A DNA stretch of 64,000 nucleotides from DYRB01 sp963709645 (GTDB lineage Bacteria > Pseudomonadota > Gammaproteobacteria > Chromatiales > Chromatiaceae), in the NCBI GenBank assembly GCA_963709645.1, contig CAVPXP010000048.1:62001-126000 (forward strand). The letters run 5' to 3'. The notes below the pieces were generated by a model. It was not told where the DNA came from and ran no database searches. It worked only from the letters and a program-made list of their open reading frames with translations. Of this stretch, positions 46,306-54,955 are shown in pieces. The position numbers and the translations under genes are program-made. Every line of letters starts with the position of its first letter. The stretch's first letter is position 1.

Positions 46306-49023
46306 ATGCCGATGAACAGCCAACCAACCCCGTCCGACGCCAACAAGTCACACCACTCGGTCGATGCCGCGGCTGTGATGCAGCGACTCGACACCGACGC
46401 GAAGGGGTTGACGCCCGAGGAGGCGGCCGGCCGCCTGGCCGCATTCGGCCCCAATCGACTGACCGAACACCAGGGCCGCGGGCCGCTGTTGCGTTTCCTG
46501 CTTCAGTTTCACAGCGTCCTGATCTACATCCTTCTGGCGGCCGCCGCCGTGACCGCCGCACTCGCCCATTGGGTAGATACCGGCGTGATCGTCGCCGTGG
46601 TCGTCGTCAACGCCATCATTGGGTTTGTCCAGGAGGGCAAGGCCGAACACGCCCTGGCCGCGATTCGCAACATGCTATCCCTCAAGGCCGTCGTGGTGCG
46701 CGCCGGGCATCAGCTGAGCATCGACGCCGAGGGCCTAGTGCCGGGCGATGTCGTTGTCATCCAGTCCGGGGATCGCGTGCCGGCGGATCTGCGGTTGTTC
46801 CGGGTCAAGAACCTGCGCGTCGAAGAGGCATCCCTCACCGGAGAGTCGGTGCCGGTGGAGAAGCAGACCGGGGCCGTGCCGGCCGAGGCGACCCTGGGTG
46901 ACCGCACCTGCATGGCCTACTCCGGCACCCTTGTGGCCTTCGGCCAGGCGAGCGGCGTGGTGGTCGCCACCGGTGACACCACCGAGCTTGGACGCATCTC
47001 CCGGCTAATCGGGGAGGTCGAGCGGCTGGAGACTCCGCTGCTGCGCAAGCTTGCGGTGTTCGGCCGTTGGCTCAGCATTGCCATCGTGTTCGTTGCCGCG
47101 GCGACCTTCGCCCTCGGCACCCTCCTGTGGGCACAGACTGCCGTCGATATGTTTATGGCCGCCGTGGGGCTGGCGGTGGCGGCGATCCCCGAGGGGCTGC
47201 CGGCAATCGTCACCATCACGCTGGCCATCGGCGTTCAGCGCATGGCGCGGCGCCATGCCATCGTGCGCGTGCTGCCCGCGGTGGAGGCCCTGGGCAGCGT
47301 GACGGTGATCTGTTCGGACAAGACCGGCACCCTTACCTGCAACGAGATGACAGTGCAGTCGGCAGTCACCGCCGCTGGCGCCTTCGAGGTGGGTGGCGTC
47401 GGATACGAGCCGCATGGCGAGTTTCGCCCGGAGAGCCCCACGGGCGAGCCTGCCATGCCCCCCGACCTGACAGAACTGCTCCGTGCCGGCCTGCTGTGCA
47501 ACGACGCCCGACTCGACCGGCGTGAGGAACAGTGGCACATCGACGGCGATCCGACCGAGGGCGCCCTGGTGGTGGTCGCCGCAAAGGCCGGCCTGGATGC
47601 GCAACGCGAGGGCGAGACGCGCCCGCGCACCGACGTAATCCCGTTCGAGTCCGAGCACCGCTTCATGGCCACCCTGCATCACGACCATGCCGGGCATGGC
47701 TTCGTCTATCTCAAGGGTGCGCCCGAGCGGGTGCTGCTCATGTGTACCCAGGAGCGCTGCAACGGCGAGGATCGGCGACTGGATCTGGCTGCCTGGGAGG
47801 CGCGCATCGACGCCCTGGCGGCCCGGGGTCAACGGGTGCTCGCCTGCGCCTTCCGGCCGGCCCAGACCGATCAACGTGACCTGCGCTTCGCGGACGTCGA
47901 GGCCGGGCTCACCCTGCTCGGGTTGTTTGGCATCGTCGACCCGCCCCGGGAGGAGGTGATCCGCGCCATTGCCACCTGCAGCGCGGCCGGTATCCGCGTG
48001 AAGATGATCACCGGCGATCATAAGGCGACGGCGCTGGCTATTGCCGCGCAGCTCGGTATCGACGCGGAATCGGCACTCGACGGCGCTGAGATCGAGACGC
48101 TGGACGATGCGCAGCTGGGCGAACGCGTGCGCGGGGTGGACGTCTACGCCCGCGTCAGCCCCGAGCACAAGCTGCGCCTGGTGCAGGCGATGCAGGCGAA
48201 CGGCGAAGTGGTGGCCATGACCGGCGACGGGGTCAATGACGCCCCCGCCCTGAAGCGCGCCGACATCGGCGTGGCCATGGGCCGGACCGGCACCGAGGCG
48301 GCCAAGGAGGCCGCCGAGATCGTGTTGGCCGACGACAACTTCGCCTCCATCGCCAATGCCGTCGAGGAAGGCCGCACCATCTACGACAATCTGCGCAAAA
48401 CCCTGCTGTTCATCCTGCCCACCAACGGCGGCGAGGCCGGCACCATCCTGGTGGCCATTGGGCTCGGCGTGGCGATGCCGATCCTGCCGGTGCAAATCCT
48501 TTGGGTCAACATGATCACCGCGGTGACCCTCGCCCTGACCCTCGCCTTCGAGCCCGCCGAGACCAACGTCATGCGCCGCCCGCCGCGGGACCCGCGCGCA
48601 CCGATCTTCTCCGGCTACTTCCTCTGGCGCACTGCACTTGTGTCGCTGGTCCTCGTGGCTGGCACCCTTGGCATTTTCCAATGGGAGCAGGCACAGGGCG
48701 CGGGCCTGGAGGCAGCACGCACCGCGGCCGTCAACACACTGGTCATGTTCGAGGTCTTCTACCTGCTGAACACGCGCTTCCTGATCGAGCCGGCCTGGCT
48801 GCCGCGGGCGCTCACCGGCAACCGCTGGGTGCCGCTGGCGATCGCACTCGTGATGGGGTTCCAGATGCTCTACACCTACGCGCCCTTCATGCAGGTGATG
48901 TTCCATTCCGCGCCGCTCGCAGCCGGCGTCTGGCTGCGCATCGTGCTCGTCGCCCTGTCCGTTTACCTGATCGTGGAGATCGAGAAGTGGCTCGTGCGAA
49001 CCCTTGGTCTGCGTGTCGCCTGA
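46306..49023 (+). CDS. P-type (P2-class) cation-transporting ATPase
   Basis: 905 residues with the full P-type layout: N-terminal cation ATPase domain, TGES-type actuator loop (EASLTGESVPVEK at about 170), AAIPEGLPAIVTITLAIG in helix 4, the phosphorylated D338 of CSDKTGTLTCNE, KGAPERVLLMC, and TGDGVNDAPALKRADIGVAMG. Helix 4 PEGLP is the Ca2+-pump motif, but helix 6 reads ILWVNMITAVTLALTLAFEP, lacking the aspartate that completes the Ca2+ site in SERCA-type pumps. The ion is therefore uncertain. Its stop codon coincides with the end of a repeat element. It is divergent from the CPA2 antiporter. Confidence 0.93.
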   Translation: MPMNSQPTPSDANKSHHSVDAAAVMQRLDTDAKGLTPEEAAGRLAAFGPNRLTEHQGRGPLLRFLLQFHSVLIYILLAAAAVTAALAHWVDTGVIVAVVVVNAIIGFVQEGKAEHALAAIRNMLSLKAVVVRAGHQLSIDAEGLVPGDVVVIQSGDRVPADLRLFRVKNLRVEEASLTGESVPVEKQTGAVPAEATLGDRTCMAYSGTLVAFGQASGVVVATGDTTELGRISRLIGEVERLETPLLRKLAVFGRWLSIAIVFVAAATFALGTLLWAQTAVDMFMAAVGLAVAAIPEGLPAIVTITLAIGVQRMARRHAIVRVLPAVEALGSVTVICSDKTGTLTCNEMTVQSAVTAAGAFEVGGVGYEPHGEFRPESPTGEPAMPPDLTELLRAGLLCNDARLDRREEQWHIDGDPTEGALVVVAAKAGLDAQREGETRPRTDVIPFESEHRFMATLHHDHAGHGFVYLKGAPERVLLMCTQERCNGEDRRLDLAAWEARIDALAARGQRVLACAFRPAQTDQRDLRFADVEAGLTLLGLFGIVDPPREEVIRAIATCSAAGIRVKMITGDHKATALAIAAQLGIDAESALDGAEIETLDDAQLGERVRGVDVYARVSPEHKLRLVQAMQANGEVVAMTGDGVNDAPALKRADIGVAMGRTGTEAAKEAAEIVLADDNFASIANAVEEGRTIYDNLRKTLLFILPTNGGEAGTILVAIGLGVAMPILPVQILWVNMITAVTLALTLAFEPAETNVMRRPPRDPRAPIFSGYFLWRTALVSLVLVAGTLGIFQWEQAQGAGLEAARTAAVNTLVMFEVFYLLNTRFLIEPAWLPRALTGNRWVPLAIALVMGFQMLYTYAPFMQVMFHSAPLAAGVWLRIVLVALSVYLIVEIEKWLVRTLGLRVA

Positions 49024-49183
49024 GGCGATGCTGATTAAATCCATCCCTGGCTTGCATCCGCTCGCGCTCCCCGAGGTGCGACTCGCAGAAGACTCCATTT
49101 TCAACGGCTTAGCGCCGTCAAAAATGGCGGGGTATCCTGCCCCGCACGGGAAGCGCTATAAGTCTAAGTCAGCGTTTCCCTAA
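49020..49183 (-). repeat. Structured interspersed repeat, copy 2 (inverted, diverged)
   Basis: In reverse orientation this matches the 157-bp unit: TTAGGGAAACGCTGACTTAG at 49183, CCCGTGCGGGG, GGCGCTAAGCCGTTGAAAATGG, CGCACCTCGGGGAGCGCGAG and CAGCATCGCCTCA at 49020. It is about seven bases longer and more diverged than the other copies. The first hairpin has changed to GCGGGG/CCCCGC and stays paired. Its outer end overlaps the ATPase stop codon, so it lies directly at the end of that gene, between two converging genes. Confidence 0.8.
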
Positions 49184-49204
49184 TCCGGCCTCGCGCACCA
49201 TCCG

Positions 49205-50179
49205 TCAAAGAGTGACCGGCGTGATGAAGCCGGCGGGCTTGAGGGCAAGCACGGCGCAGTCGAGCCGGTGCAACAGGGTCTCGGCGGTATTACCCATCAA
49301 TAGCCCGGGAATGCCCGTGCGGGCCACGGTCCCCAGGACCACCAGGTCCGAACTGAGCTGCCCGGCGAGGGCGGGGATTTCATCCCGGGCCGAACCCTTC
49401 AGGAGGTGTTTGACCGGTTTGAGGTAGTCGAGCGCCCCCCCGCCGATACGGGCGCCGCCCTCGTCCAGCAGGCGGTCGAGCGCCTCGGCATGCCGGACCT
49501 CTTCGGCGGTTACATAGGCCTGGATCTGCTCTTCCGGGGTCATCAGGAAGGACCCTCGCATGGCACTCTCGCCAACCGCGGACCAAGCGTGGACCAGATG
49601 CAGCTCGGAAAACTCGGCCAGGGCCAGAGAGGCGGCCAGTTCCAGGATGCGGAAATTCAACTCCCTGCGGGTTGCCAACTCCGCGGGCGGACAGAACTCG
49701 TCCACGTCCAGTGCGGCCAGGATTCGACGGTACTTGGCCGGGGCATTCGGTTTTCCGAGCCAGACCGGACAGGGGCACTTGCGCAGCAGGTGCATGTCCT
49801 CGCTGCCCGGCAACCGGCCCAACAGCCCGCTGCTGCTGGCGCACTTCACGACCAGATCCCGGCCGTTGCGCAATACCTCCCGAATGACTTCGAGGAACAA
49901 GCTTCCGACCAGCACCCCCGTCTCGATCTCCAGGCGTCCGCGCCAGGGCGCGACGAGACCTTCGAGGCGCTGCTCGGCTTCACCCACCATCGCCGTCTGT
50001 AACGCGTCGACCGTCAGCGCCATGCCCGGCAACGCCTTGAGGTCGGGTAGCGCCTCGACCACTGCGACCACTGTGAGACATGCCTGGTTGTTCTCCGCCA
50101 GCGTGGCGGCCCGCTCCAGCGCGCACGAGGTCTCCTCATCGGAGGTGACGACATAGAGGAGGTTCTTAAATCGTTTCAT
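49205..50179 (-). CDS. uspE: Tandem universal stress protein (UspE-like)
   Basis: 324 residues with two Usp domains: the first at 1-145 (KRFKNLLYVVTSDEETSCALERAATLAENN), the second from about 155 (YRRILAALDVDEFCPPAELATRRELNFRILELA) to the end, where LVVLGTVARTGIPGLLMGNTAETLL carries the GxxG-type nucleotide loop. UspE proteins are cytoplasmic stress survival factors. The ATG at 50179 is the start; a longer open frame upstream is non-coding in character. It lies downstream of the ion-transport genes and converges on copy 2 of the repeat. Confidence 0.88.
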   Translation of the reverse strand: MKRFKNLLYVVTSDEETSCALERAATLAENNQACLTVVAVVEALPDLKALPGMALTVDALQTAMVGEAEQRLEGLVAPWRGRLEIETGVLVGSLFLEVIREVLRNGRDLVVKCASSSGLLGRLPGSEDMHLLRKCPCPVWLGKPNAPAKYRRILAALDVDEFCPPAELATRRELNFRILELAASLALAEFSELHLVHAWSAVGESAMRGSFLMTPEEQIQAYVTAEEVRHAEALDRLLDEGGARIGGGALDYLKPVKHLLKGSARDEIPALAGQLSSDLVVLGTVARTGIPGLLMGNTAETLLHRLDCAVLALKPAGFITPVTL

Positions 50180-50865
50180 TGACGCGCCTTGCGGCTGGCT
50201 AGGCCCAATGGATGCGAGACAGCACGTCCACGGGCGCCTCCGCCGTCTGCTCGGCTGTTGCGTTGACCGACCTTGGCGCCGCATTTGGACCAAGCCGCGA
50301 AACCCCGCGTGAGGATCTGCGTGCTGCCGGCCGCAAGCTGGACTTTGACGCAAAGGCCGTTCGTCTGCAATGTGTCGCGCAGTGTTGGGGCGGCCTCGCG
50401 GCCCAGGAGCGTTCCGGTCCTGCGGGTGCGCCTGAGGCGCACCTGGTGAAAGACAAGGCAAGACTGCTGCGCTTGGCGGTCGGCCAGATGACCCCGCCGG
50501 CGGGCGCGACCTTCGGTCCCTCGGGAGGTGGTCACCAGACTGGAATTTGGTGGGCGCGGATACGGCGCGCCACGCGCGACCGGATGCTGTACCATGGCGC
50601 ACCTGTGGTCGGGCAAGAGCCCGTCGCCCGTCGATTTGACTACGCAGTTTGAATCGGTCGGCGGGGTTCTGTAAGATCCGCGCGCGCTAGGCGATGCGGC
50701 GGGTAGGAGACGTCGAGCGGGGCTCCCTCCGCAACATGTCTGGTCTGCCGGGATCGGCGGGGACCTCCGCACGCCGATACGGAGTCGAGTTTCGGCCGGT
50801 TTCGCGGTGAAGCGGGCTTTCGTAACGTCAACTGCGGTTGGCATTTTTTGATCGATGAGGGTTTT
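50180..50865. other. Divergent intergenic region between uspE and csp
   Basis: About 690 bases without a gene I can support. The right part holds the csp promoter and leader. An open frame at 50212-50652 lacks a Shine-Dalgarno and any recognisable domain. The left part must include the uspE promoter, which I cannot pinpoint. Confidence 0.5.
50649..50677 (+). promoter_or_regulatory. Sigma-70-type promoter of the cold-shock gene with long leader
   Basis: TTGAAT (50649-50654), a 17-base spacer, and TAAGAT (50672-50677) give a good sigma-70 promoter. Transcription from about 50684 would leave a leader of roughly 180 bases before the csp ATG at 50866, similar in size to the thermosensing cspA leader of E. 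coli. That part is inference. Confidence 0.6.
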
Positions 50866-51078
50866 ATGTCAGGTCAGTTGGTTTCCGGGACCGTGAAGTG
50901 GTTCAATGATGAGAAGGGCTTCGGTTTCATTGAGCGCGAGGGCGGTAAGGACGTATTCGTCCATCACAGCGCTATCATCGGCTCGGGTCGTAAGACCCTG
51001 CTCGAGGGGCAAAAGGTCACCATGGAGGTGACACAGGGGGCAAAGGGTCCCCAGGCGGAGAACGTCACCCCGCTCTGA
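50866..51078 (+). CDS. Cold-shock-domain protein (CspA family)
   Basis: 70 residues. The single cold-shock domain has RNP1 KGFGFIE and RNP2 VFVHHSAI around GTVKWFNDEKGFGFI. It binds single-stranded RNA and DNA, acting as an RNA chaperone or antiterminator. The ATG at 50866 (MSGQLVSGTVKW) has GAGG about six bases upstream; the frame from 50848 would add six poorly placed residues. A terminator follows. Which Csp paralogue it is, and whether cold induces it, cannot be told. Confidence 0.95.
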   Translation: MSGQLVSGTVKWFNDEKGFGFIEREGGKDVFVHHSAIIGSGRKTLLEGQKVTMEVTQGAKGPQAENVTPL

Positions 51079-51120
51079 CGGGACCTCGAAGCGGCGAACG
51101 CCGCCGCTAGTTCCCTCCAG

Positions 51121-51158
51121 CGACTCGCCGCCACCAGCGGCGGGTCGTTTGGTTTTTT
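51121..51158 (+). terminator. Rho-independent terminator of csp
   Basis: CGACTCGCCGC and GCGGCGGGTCG pair over 11 bases (one G-U type pair) around CACCA, followed by TTTGGTTTTTT. It is 43 bases after the csp stop. A smaller GC hairpin (GCGGCGAACGCCGCC) lies just before it. Confidence 0.9.
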
Positions 51159-51238
51159 GGGGCTGGGAAAGGTCGGTGCTTTGGTGCCTGCCAGCGCATT
51201 CCGCCTGCATCCCCCCGAGCACTTCCGCGGTGTCCCAG

Positions 51239-52444
51239 ATGAAACTCGGCATCGACCGCCTCCTCGCAGATCCGCGACTCGCCCGGCGCTTGAACGGCCG
51301 GCGCCTCGCCCTGCTCGGCCACCCCGCCTCCGTGACGGGAGACTGCGAGCACAGCCTGGACGCCCTGATGGCGCGGCCGGGTCTGGGCCTGAACGCCGCC
51401 TTCGGTCCTCAGCATGGGATGCGCGGGGACAAGCAGGACAATATGGTCGAGACCGCCGACGGTACGGACCCCAGCCACGGCATCCCGGTCTTCAGCCTCT
51501 ACGGGGAGGTTCGGTATCCCACGGCAGCCATGCTGGATACCTTCGATACCCTGCTGGTGGACCTGCAGGACATCGGCACCCGCATCTACACCTATGTCAC
51601 CACCCTGGCCTATGTCCTTGACGCCTGTGCCAAGGCCGGCAAGGAGGTCTGGGTCCTGGATCGCCCCAATCCCGCCGGGCGACCCGTGGAGGGCAGCACG
51701 CTAGAGGCCGGCTGGGAGAGTTTTGTCGGGGCCGGGCCACTCCCGATGCGTCATGGTCTGACCCTTGGGGAGCTGGCCCGTTGGTTCGTGGCCCGGCAGC
51801 GGCTCGATCTGGAGCTTGATGTCGTGGCGATGGATGGATACGAGCCGGACGCCGGCCCCGGCTATGGTTGGCCCCTGTCGGAGCTGGCCTGGGTCAACCC
51901 CAGTCCCAATGCCGCCACGATCAACATGGCCCGGTGTTTCCCTGGGACCGTACTCTTCGAGGGCACGACCCTGTCGGAGGGGCGGGGCACCACCCGGTCC
52001 CTGGAGTTGGTCGGCGCGCCGGACCTGGACTTCGGACGCGTCCTGGGTCGCATGACCGGCCTGGCGCCCGACTGGCTCGCCGGGTGCAGCCTGCGTCCCT
52101 GCTGGTTCGAGCCGACCTTCCACAAGCACGCCGGGCATCTGTGCTCGGGGTTGCAGATCCACACCGACAACCGCCACTACCGGCACGCGGCCTTTCGCCC
52201 CTACCGCATCGCTGCCCTGATCCTCAAGGCGGTGCGCCTGGAGCGACCGGACTACCCCATCTGGCGGGACTTTCACTACGAATACGAGCGCGAGCGCCTG
52301 GCCATCGACCTACTGAGCGGCGGGACTTTCCTGCGCGATTGGGTGGACGATGCAGAGGCCACGCTGGGGGACCTAGCGGCCAGTTTGGCCCGGGACGAGA
52401 CGGCCTGGGTGGAGGAGCGGCGGGGCTTTCTGCTCTATCCCTAG
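51239..52444 (+). CDS. DUF1343 / NamZ-like exo-beta-N-acetylmuramidase
   Basis: 401 residues of the DUF1343 family, whose Bacillus member NamZ removes terminal MurNAc from peptidoglycan fragments. Typical stretches are LLGHPASVT, FGPQHGMRGDKQDNM, PVFSLYGEVRYPT, LLVDLQDIGTRIYTYVTT, LDRPNPAGR and NMARCFPGTVLFEGTTLSEGRGTT. No signal peptide is seen, so it may act in the cytoplasm on recycled muropeptides. The ATG at 51239 begins where conservation starts. It follows the csp terminator and appears to be transcribed independently. Confidence 0.88.
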   Translation: MKLGIDRLLADPRLARRLNGRRLALLGHPASVTGDCEHSLDALMARPGLGLNAAFGPQHGMRGDKQDNMVETADGTDPSHGIPVFSLYGEVRYPTAAMLDTFDTLLVDLQDIGTRIYTYVTTLAYVLDACAKAGKEVWVLDRPNPAGRPVEGSTLEAGWESFVGAGPLPMRHGLTLGELARWFVARQRLDLELDVVAMDGYEPDAGPGYGWPLSELAWVNPSPNAATINMARCFPGTVLFEGTTLSEGRGTTRSLELVGAPDLDFGRVLGRMTGLAPDWLAGCSLRPCWFEPTFHKHAGHLCSGLQIHTDNRHYRHAAFRPYRIAALILKAVRLERPDYPIWRDFHYEYERERLAIDLLSGGTFLRDWVDDAEATLGDLAASLARDETAWVEERRGFLLYP

Positions 52445-52475
52445 TCGGGGGGGTGAGGCGCTCCGGGACGGGCGT

Positions 52476-53138
52476 TCAGCCGCCGCGCAGGGGCTGCGTC
52501 AGTGCCGGCAGTTCGGTCGGATTGACATACTGTATAACCACCTTGCCCTTTGGGTCCCGCGCCAGGTCGAGTCCCTTGTCGGGGTAGATCCAATGGACGA
52601 TCTCGCTCTCAGCCTCAGTAATTCGCTCCGAGGGGGTGCCGAACCGGCGTTCGAGCAGGTCCTCTGCGAGCCGCGATTGGGGCAGGTAGGTGAGGTGGCG
52701 GATCGGCGCCTGTCGGAGCGAGTCGATGTCGGCCGGGTCGAGTTTGACCCGCTTGGTTCCGCTGGGGAGCTTACTGACCCGCAGGCCGTGGTCGTACATG
52801 GCCGCCAGCGCCTCCTGGGAGACGTCAAGGGTGACCACGAAGTCGGCCCGCAGGCTGCTCAAGTAGATCTGCTCGAAGTAGCTCTCCACTGCGTACTGAC
52901 CTGGAGCTGGGCTGAACAGGTTGATCTCGCCCTCCTCACCGAAGAGGGCCTGTAGGTCGGCGAGCTTGCTCTGGCCGAGAGTCAGGCCAAAGACGTGCGG
53001 GCGGCCCTGGCCGTCCAGGCTGACATCCCAGGGCAGCCTGGGCTGGCCATCCTGCTCCCGGCTGCCGGGGAAGAGCAGGATCGCGATGAAGCCGAGGGCG
53101 GCGGCGGCCAGGATGGAGAGGATCAGCTTGCGGTCCAT
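52476..53138 (-). CDS. Membrane-anchored protein of unknown function, 220 aa
   Basis: A single N-terminal helix (KLILSILAAAALGFIAILLF) anchors a mainly beta-rich extracytoplasmic domain. Recurring features are PHVFGLTLGQSKLADLQALFGEEGEI and ITEAESEIVHWIYPDKGLDL. I recognise no named family. It follows the Mth938-like gene with ten bases between, so the two are probably co-transcribed. Confidence 0.7.
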   Translation of the reverse strand: MDRKLILSILAAAALGFIAILLFPGSREQDGQPRLPWDVSLDGQGRPHVFGLTLGQSKLADLQALFGEEGEINLFSPAPGQYAVESYFEQIYLSSLRADFVVTLDVSQEALAAMYDHGLRVSKLPSGTKRVKLDPADIDSLRQAPIRHLTYLPQSRLAEDLLERRFGTPSERITEAESEIVHWIYPDKGLDLARDPKGKVVIQYVNPTELPALTQPLRGG

Positions 53139-53148
53139 GGGGCGACCT

Positions 53149-53520
53149 TCAGTACATCATGAGGCCGGCCGCGACGCGCCGGCCCTCGCCCACGAGGATG
53201 TTGTAGGTGCGGCACGCGGCGCCGGTGTCCATCACCTCGATTCCTACGCCCCGGTTGTGGGCCGGCGCATAGAGGGAAGGGTGGGGAAAGACCTGGTGGG
53301 CCCCGGTGCCGATGACGATGACCTGGGGGTCCAACTCGATCAGGGCTGCGATATGCTGCGCCGCGAGCTCGGTAGGCTCTGCGGGGCCCCAGCCCTCGAC
53401 GACCCGCCGGGGGCTCACGATCAGGCCAACGCAATAGTCGCGGCCACTGATGACGATGTGCCCGGCGGCATAGGCGTCGATGCGGTGGATGCCCCCGCCA
53501 GGGTCCTCGGAAAATTTCAT
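53149..53520 (-). CDS. Mth938-like (DUF498/NDUFAF3-type) domain protein
   Basis: 123 residues with the fold and signature GIHRIDAYAAGHIVISGRDY, VIVIGTGAHQVFPHPSLY and GIEVMDTGAACRTYNILVGE. The family includes mitochondrial complex I assembly factor NDUFAF3; bacterial members are uncharacterised. The ATG at 53520 is chosen since the longer frame adds an unrelated, basic N-terminus. It is divergent from alaC. Confidence 0.88.
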   Translation of the reverse strand: MKFSEDPGGGIHRIDAYAAGHIVISGRDYCVGLIVSPRRVVEGWGPAEPTELAAQHIAALIELDPQVIVIGTGAHQVFPHPSLYAPAHNRGVGIEVMDTGAACRTYNILVGEGRRVAAGLMMY

Positions 53521-53689
53521 GCGCGCCACCTTACCCGATGGTTTGAGTAGGGACAAGGATGCGGCCTGGCAGGGGCTGCCGGGTACCACCTGCTCGCCAT
53601 CAGCCGGCGCCTGACGGTCAGGTTGAAACTTCCCCCCATGGCGGTACACTCTTTCACCTTTTTGCGCCCCAGCTCCGCGCGAGGTCCTC

Positions 53690-54938
53690 GTGGTTGCCCC
53701 AGAATCGGAATTCCGCCGCATCAAGCGGCTCCCGCCCTACGTCTTCAACATCGTCAACCAGTTGAAGGCTGAGGCCCGAGCCTGCGGCGAGGACATTATC
53801 GATTTCGGCATGGGCAACCCGGATCAGCCCACCCCGCCGCACATCGTCGACAAGCTCGTGGAGGTGGCCAAGCGCCCCAACACCCACCGTTACTCGGTGT
53901 CCAAGGGCATACCTCGACTGCGACGTGCGATCTGCAACTGGTATCGGGACCGCTTCGACGTCCACCTCGACCCGGACACCCAGGCCATCGTGACCATTGG
54001 GTCCAAAGAAGGCTTGGCGCACCTCGCCCTGGCGACCATGGCCGAGGGCGATACGGTCTTGGTCCCGAGTCCGGCCTACCCCATCCACCCCTACGGCTTC
54101 ATTATCGCCGGGGCGGACGTGCGCCACGTCCCGCTGGTCCCCGGGGTCGACTTCTTCGGGGAGTTGACCAAGGCCATCACCGAGTCCTGGCCAAAGCCCA
54201 AGATGCTGGTCCTCAACTTTCCGGGTAACCCGACCACCCAATGCGTGGAGCTGGATTTCTTCGAAAAGGTTATTGCAGTGGCCCGGGAACACGGCATCTG
54301 GGTCGTGCACGACATCGCCTATGCTGACATCGTTTTCGACGGGTATGTCGCCCCGTCGATTCTCCAGGTCCCCGGGGCGGAGGAGATCGCCGTGGAGTTC
54401 TTCTCCATGTCCAAGAGCTACAACATGCCCGGCTGGCGCGTCGGCTACATGTGCGGCAACCAGGACCTGGTCGCAGCGCTCGCCCGCATCAAGTCTTATC
54501 TGGACTACGGGACCTTCACGCCGATCCAGGTTGCTGCCATCGCGGCCCTCGAGGGGCCGCAGGACTGCGTGCGGGAGATCGCGGCCCGCTACCAGCTTCG
54601 GCGCGACGCCCTGTGCGACGGACTGGCGGCGGCCGGCTGGGAGATCCAGAAGCCCAAGGCGACCATGTTCGTATGGGCGCGCATCCCCGAGCAGTACCGG
54701 GACTTCTTCCCGCGCGATGCGTCGAAAGCGTCGGAATCGCTGTCGCTCAACTTTTGCCAAGCACCTCTTGCAGCAAGCCAAGGTTGCCGTTTCCCCGGGG
54801 ATCGGCTTCGGCCAGCACGGGGACGATCACGTCCGCTTCGGCCTCATCGAGAACGAACATCGCACCCGCCAGGCCGTGCGCGGCATCCGCGACATGCTGC
54901 GCCACGACGCCAAACACGGCTGGCAGCCCAACACCTGA
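53690..54938 (+). pseudogene. alaC: Glutamate-pyruvate aminotransferase AlaC, frameshifted near the 3' end
   Basis: PLP class I aminotransferase closely matching E. coli AlaC: FRRIKRLPPYVFNIVNQLK, DIIDFGMGNPDQPTPPHIV, TIGSKEGLAHLALATM, NFPGNPTTQCVELDFFEKV and the lysine in FSMSKSYNMPGWRVGYM. The start is a GTG at 53690. The frame breaks near 54757 in CAACTTTTGCC; removing one T restores NFAKHLLQQAKVAVSPGIGF and the ending HGWQPNT at 54938, about 415 residues. Without the correction the frame runs on into hom and falsely suggests a fusion. Confidence 0.92.
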
Positions 54939-54955
54939 AAACAGAGGAGAGACGC

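Noticed and set aside
47005..49104. Open frame of 699 codons opposite the P-type ATPase
   Set aside because: Antisense shadow; the ATPase frame carries all catalytic motifs.
50212..50652. 146-codon open frame upstream of csp
   Set aside because: No ribosome site or domain, and it runs up to the csp promoter; probably chance in GC-rich DNA.
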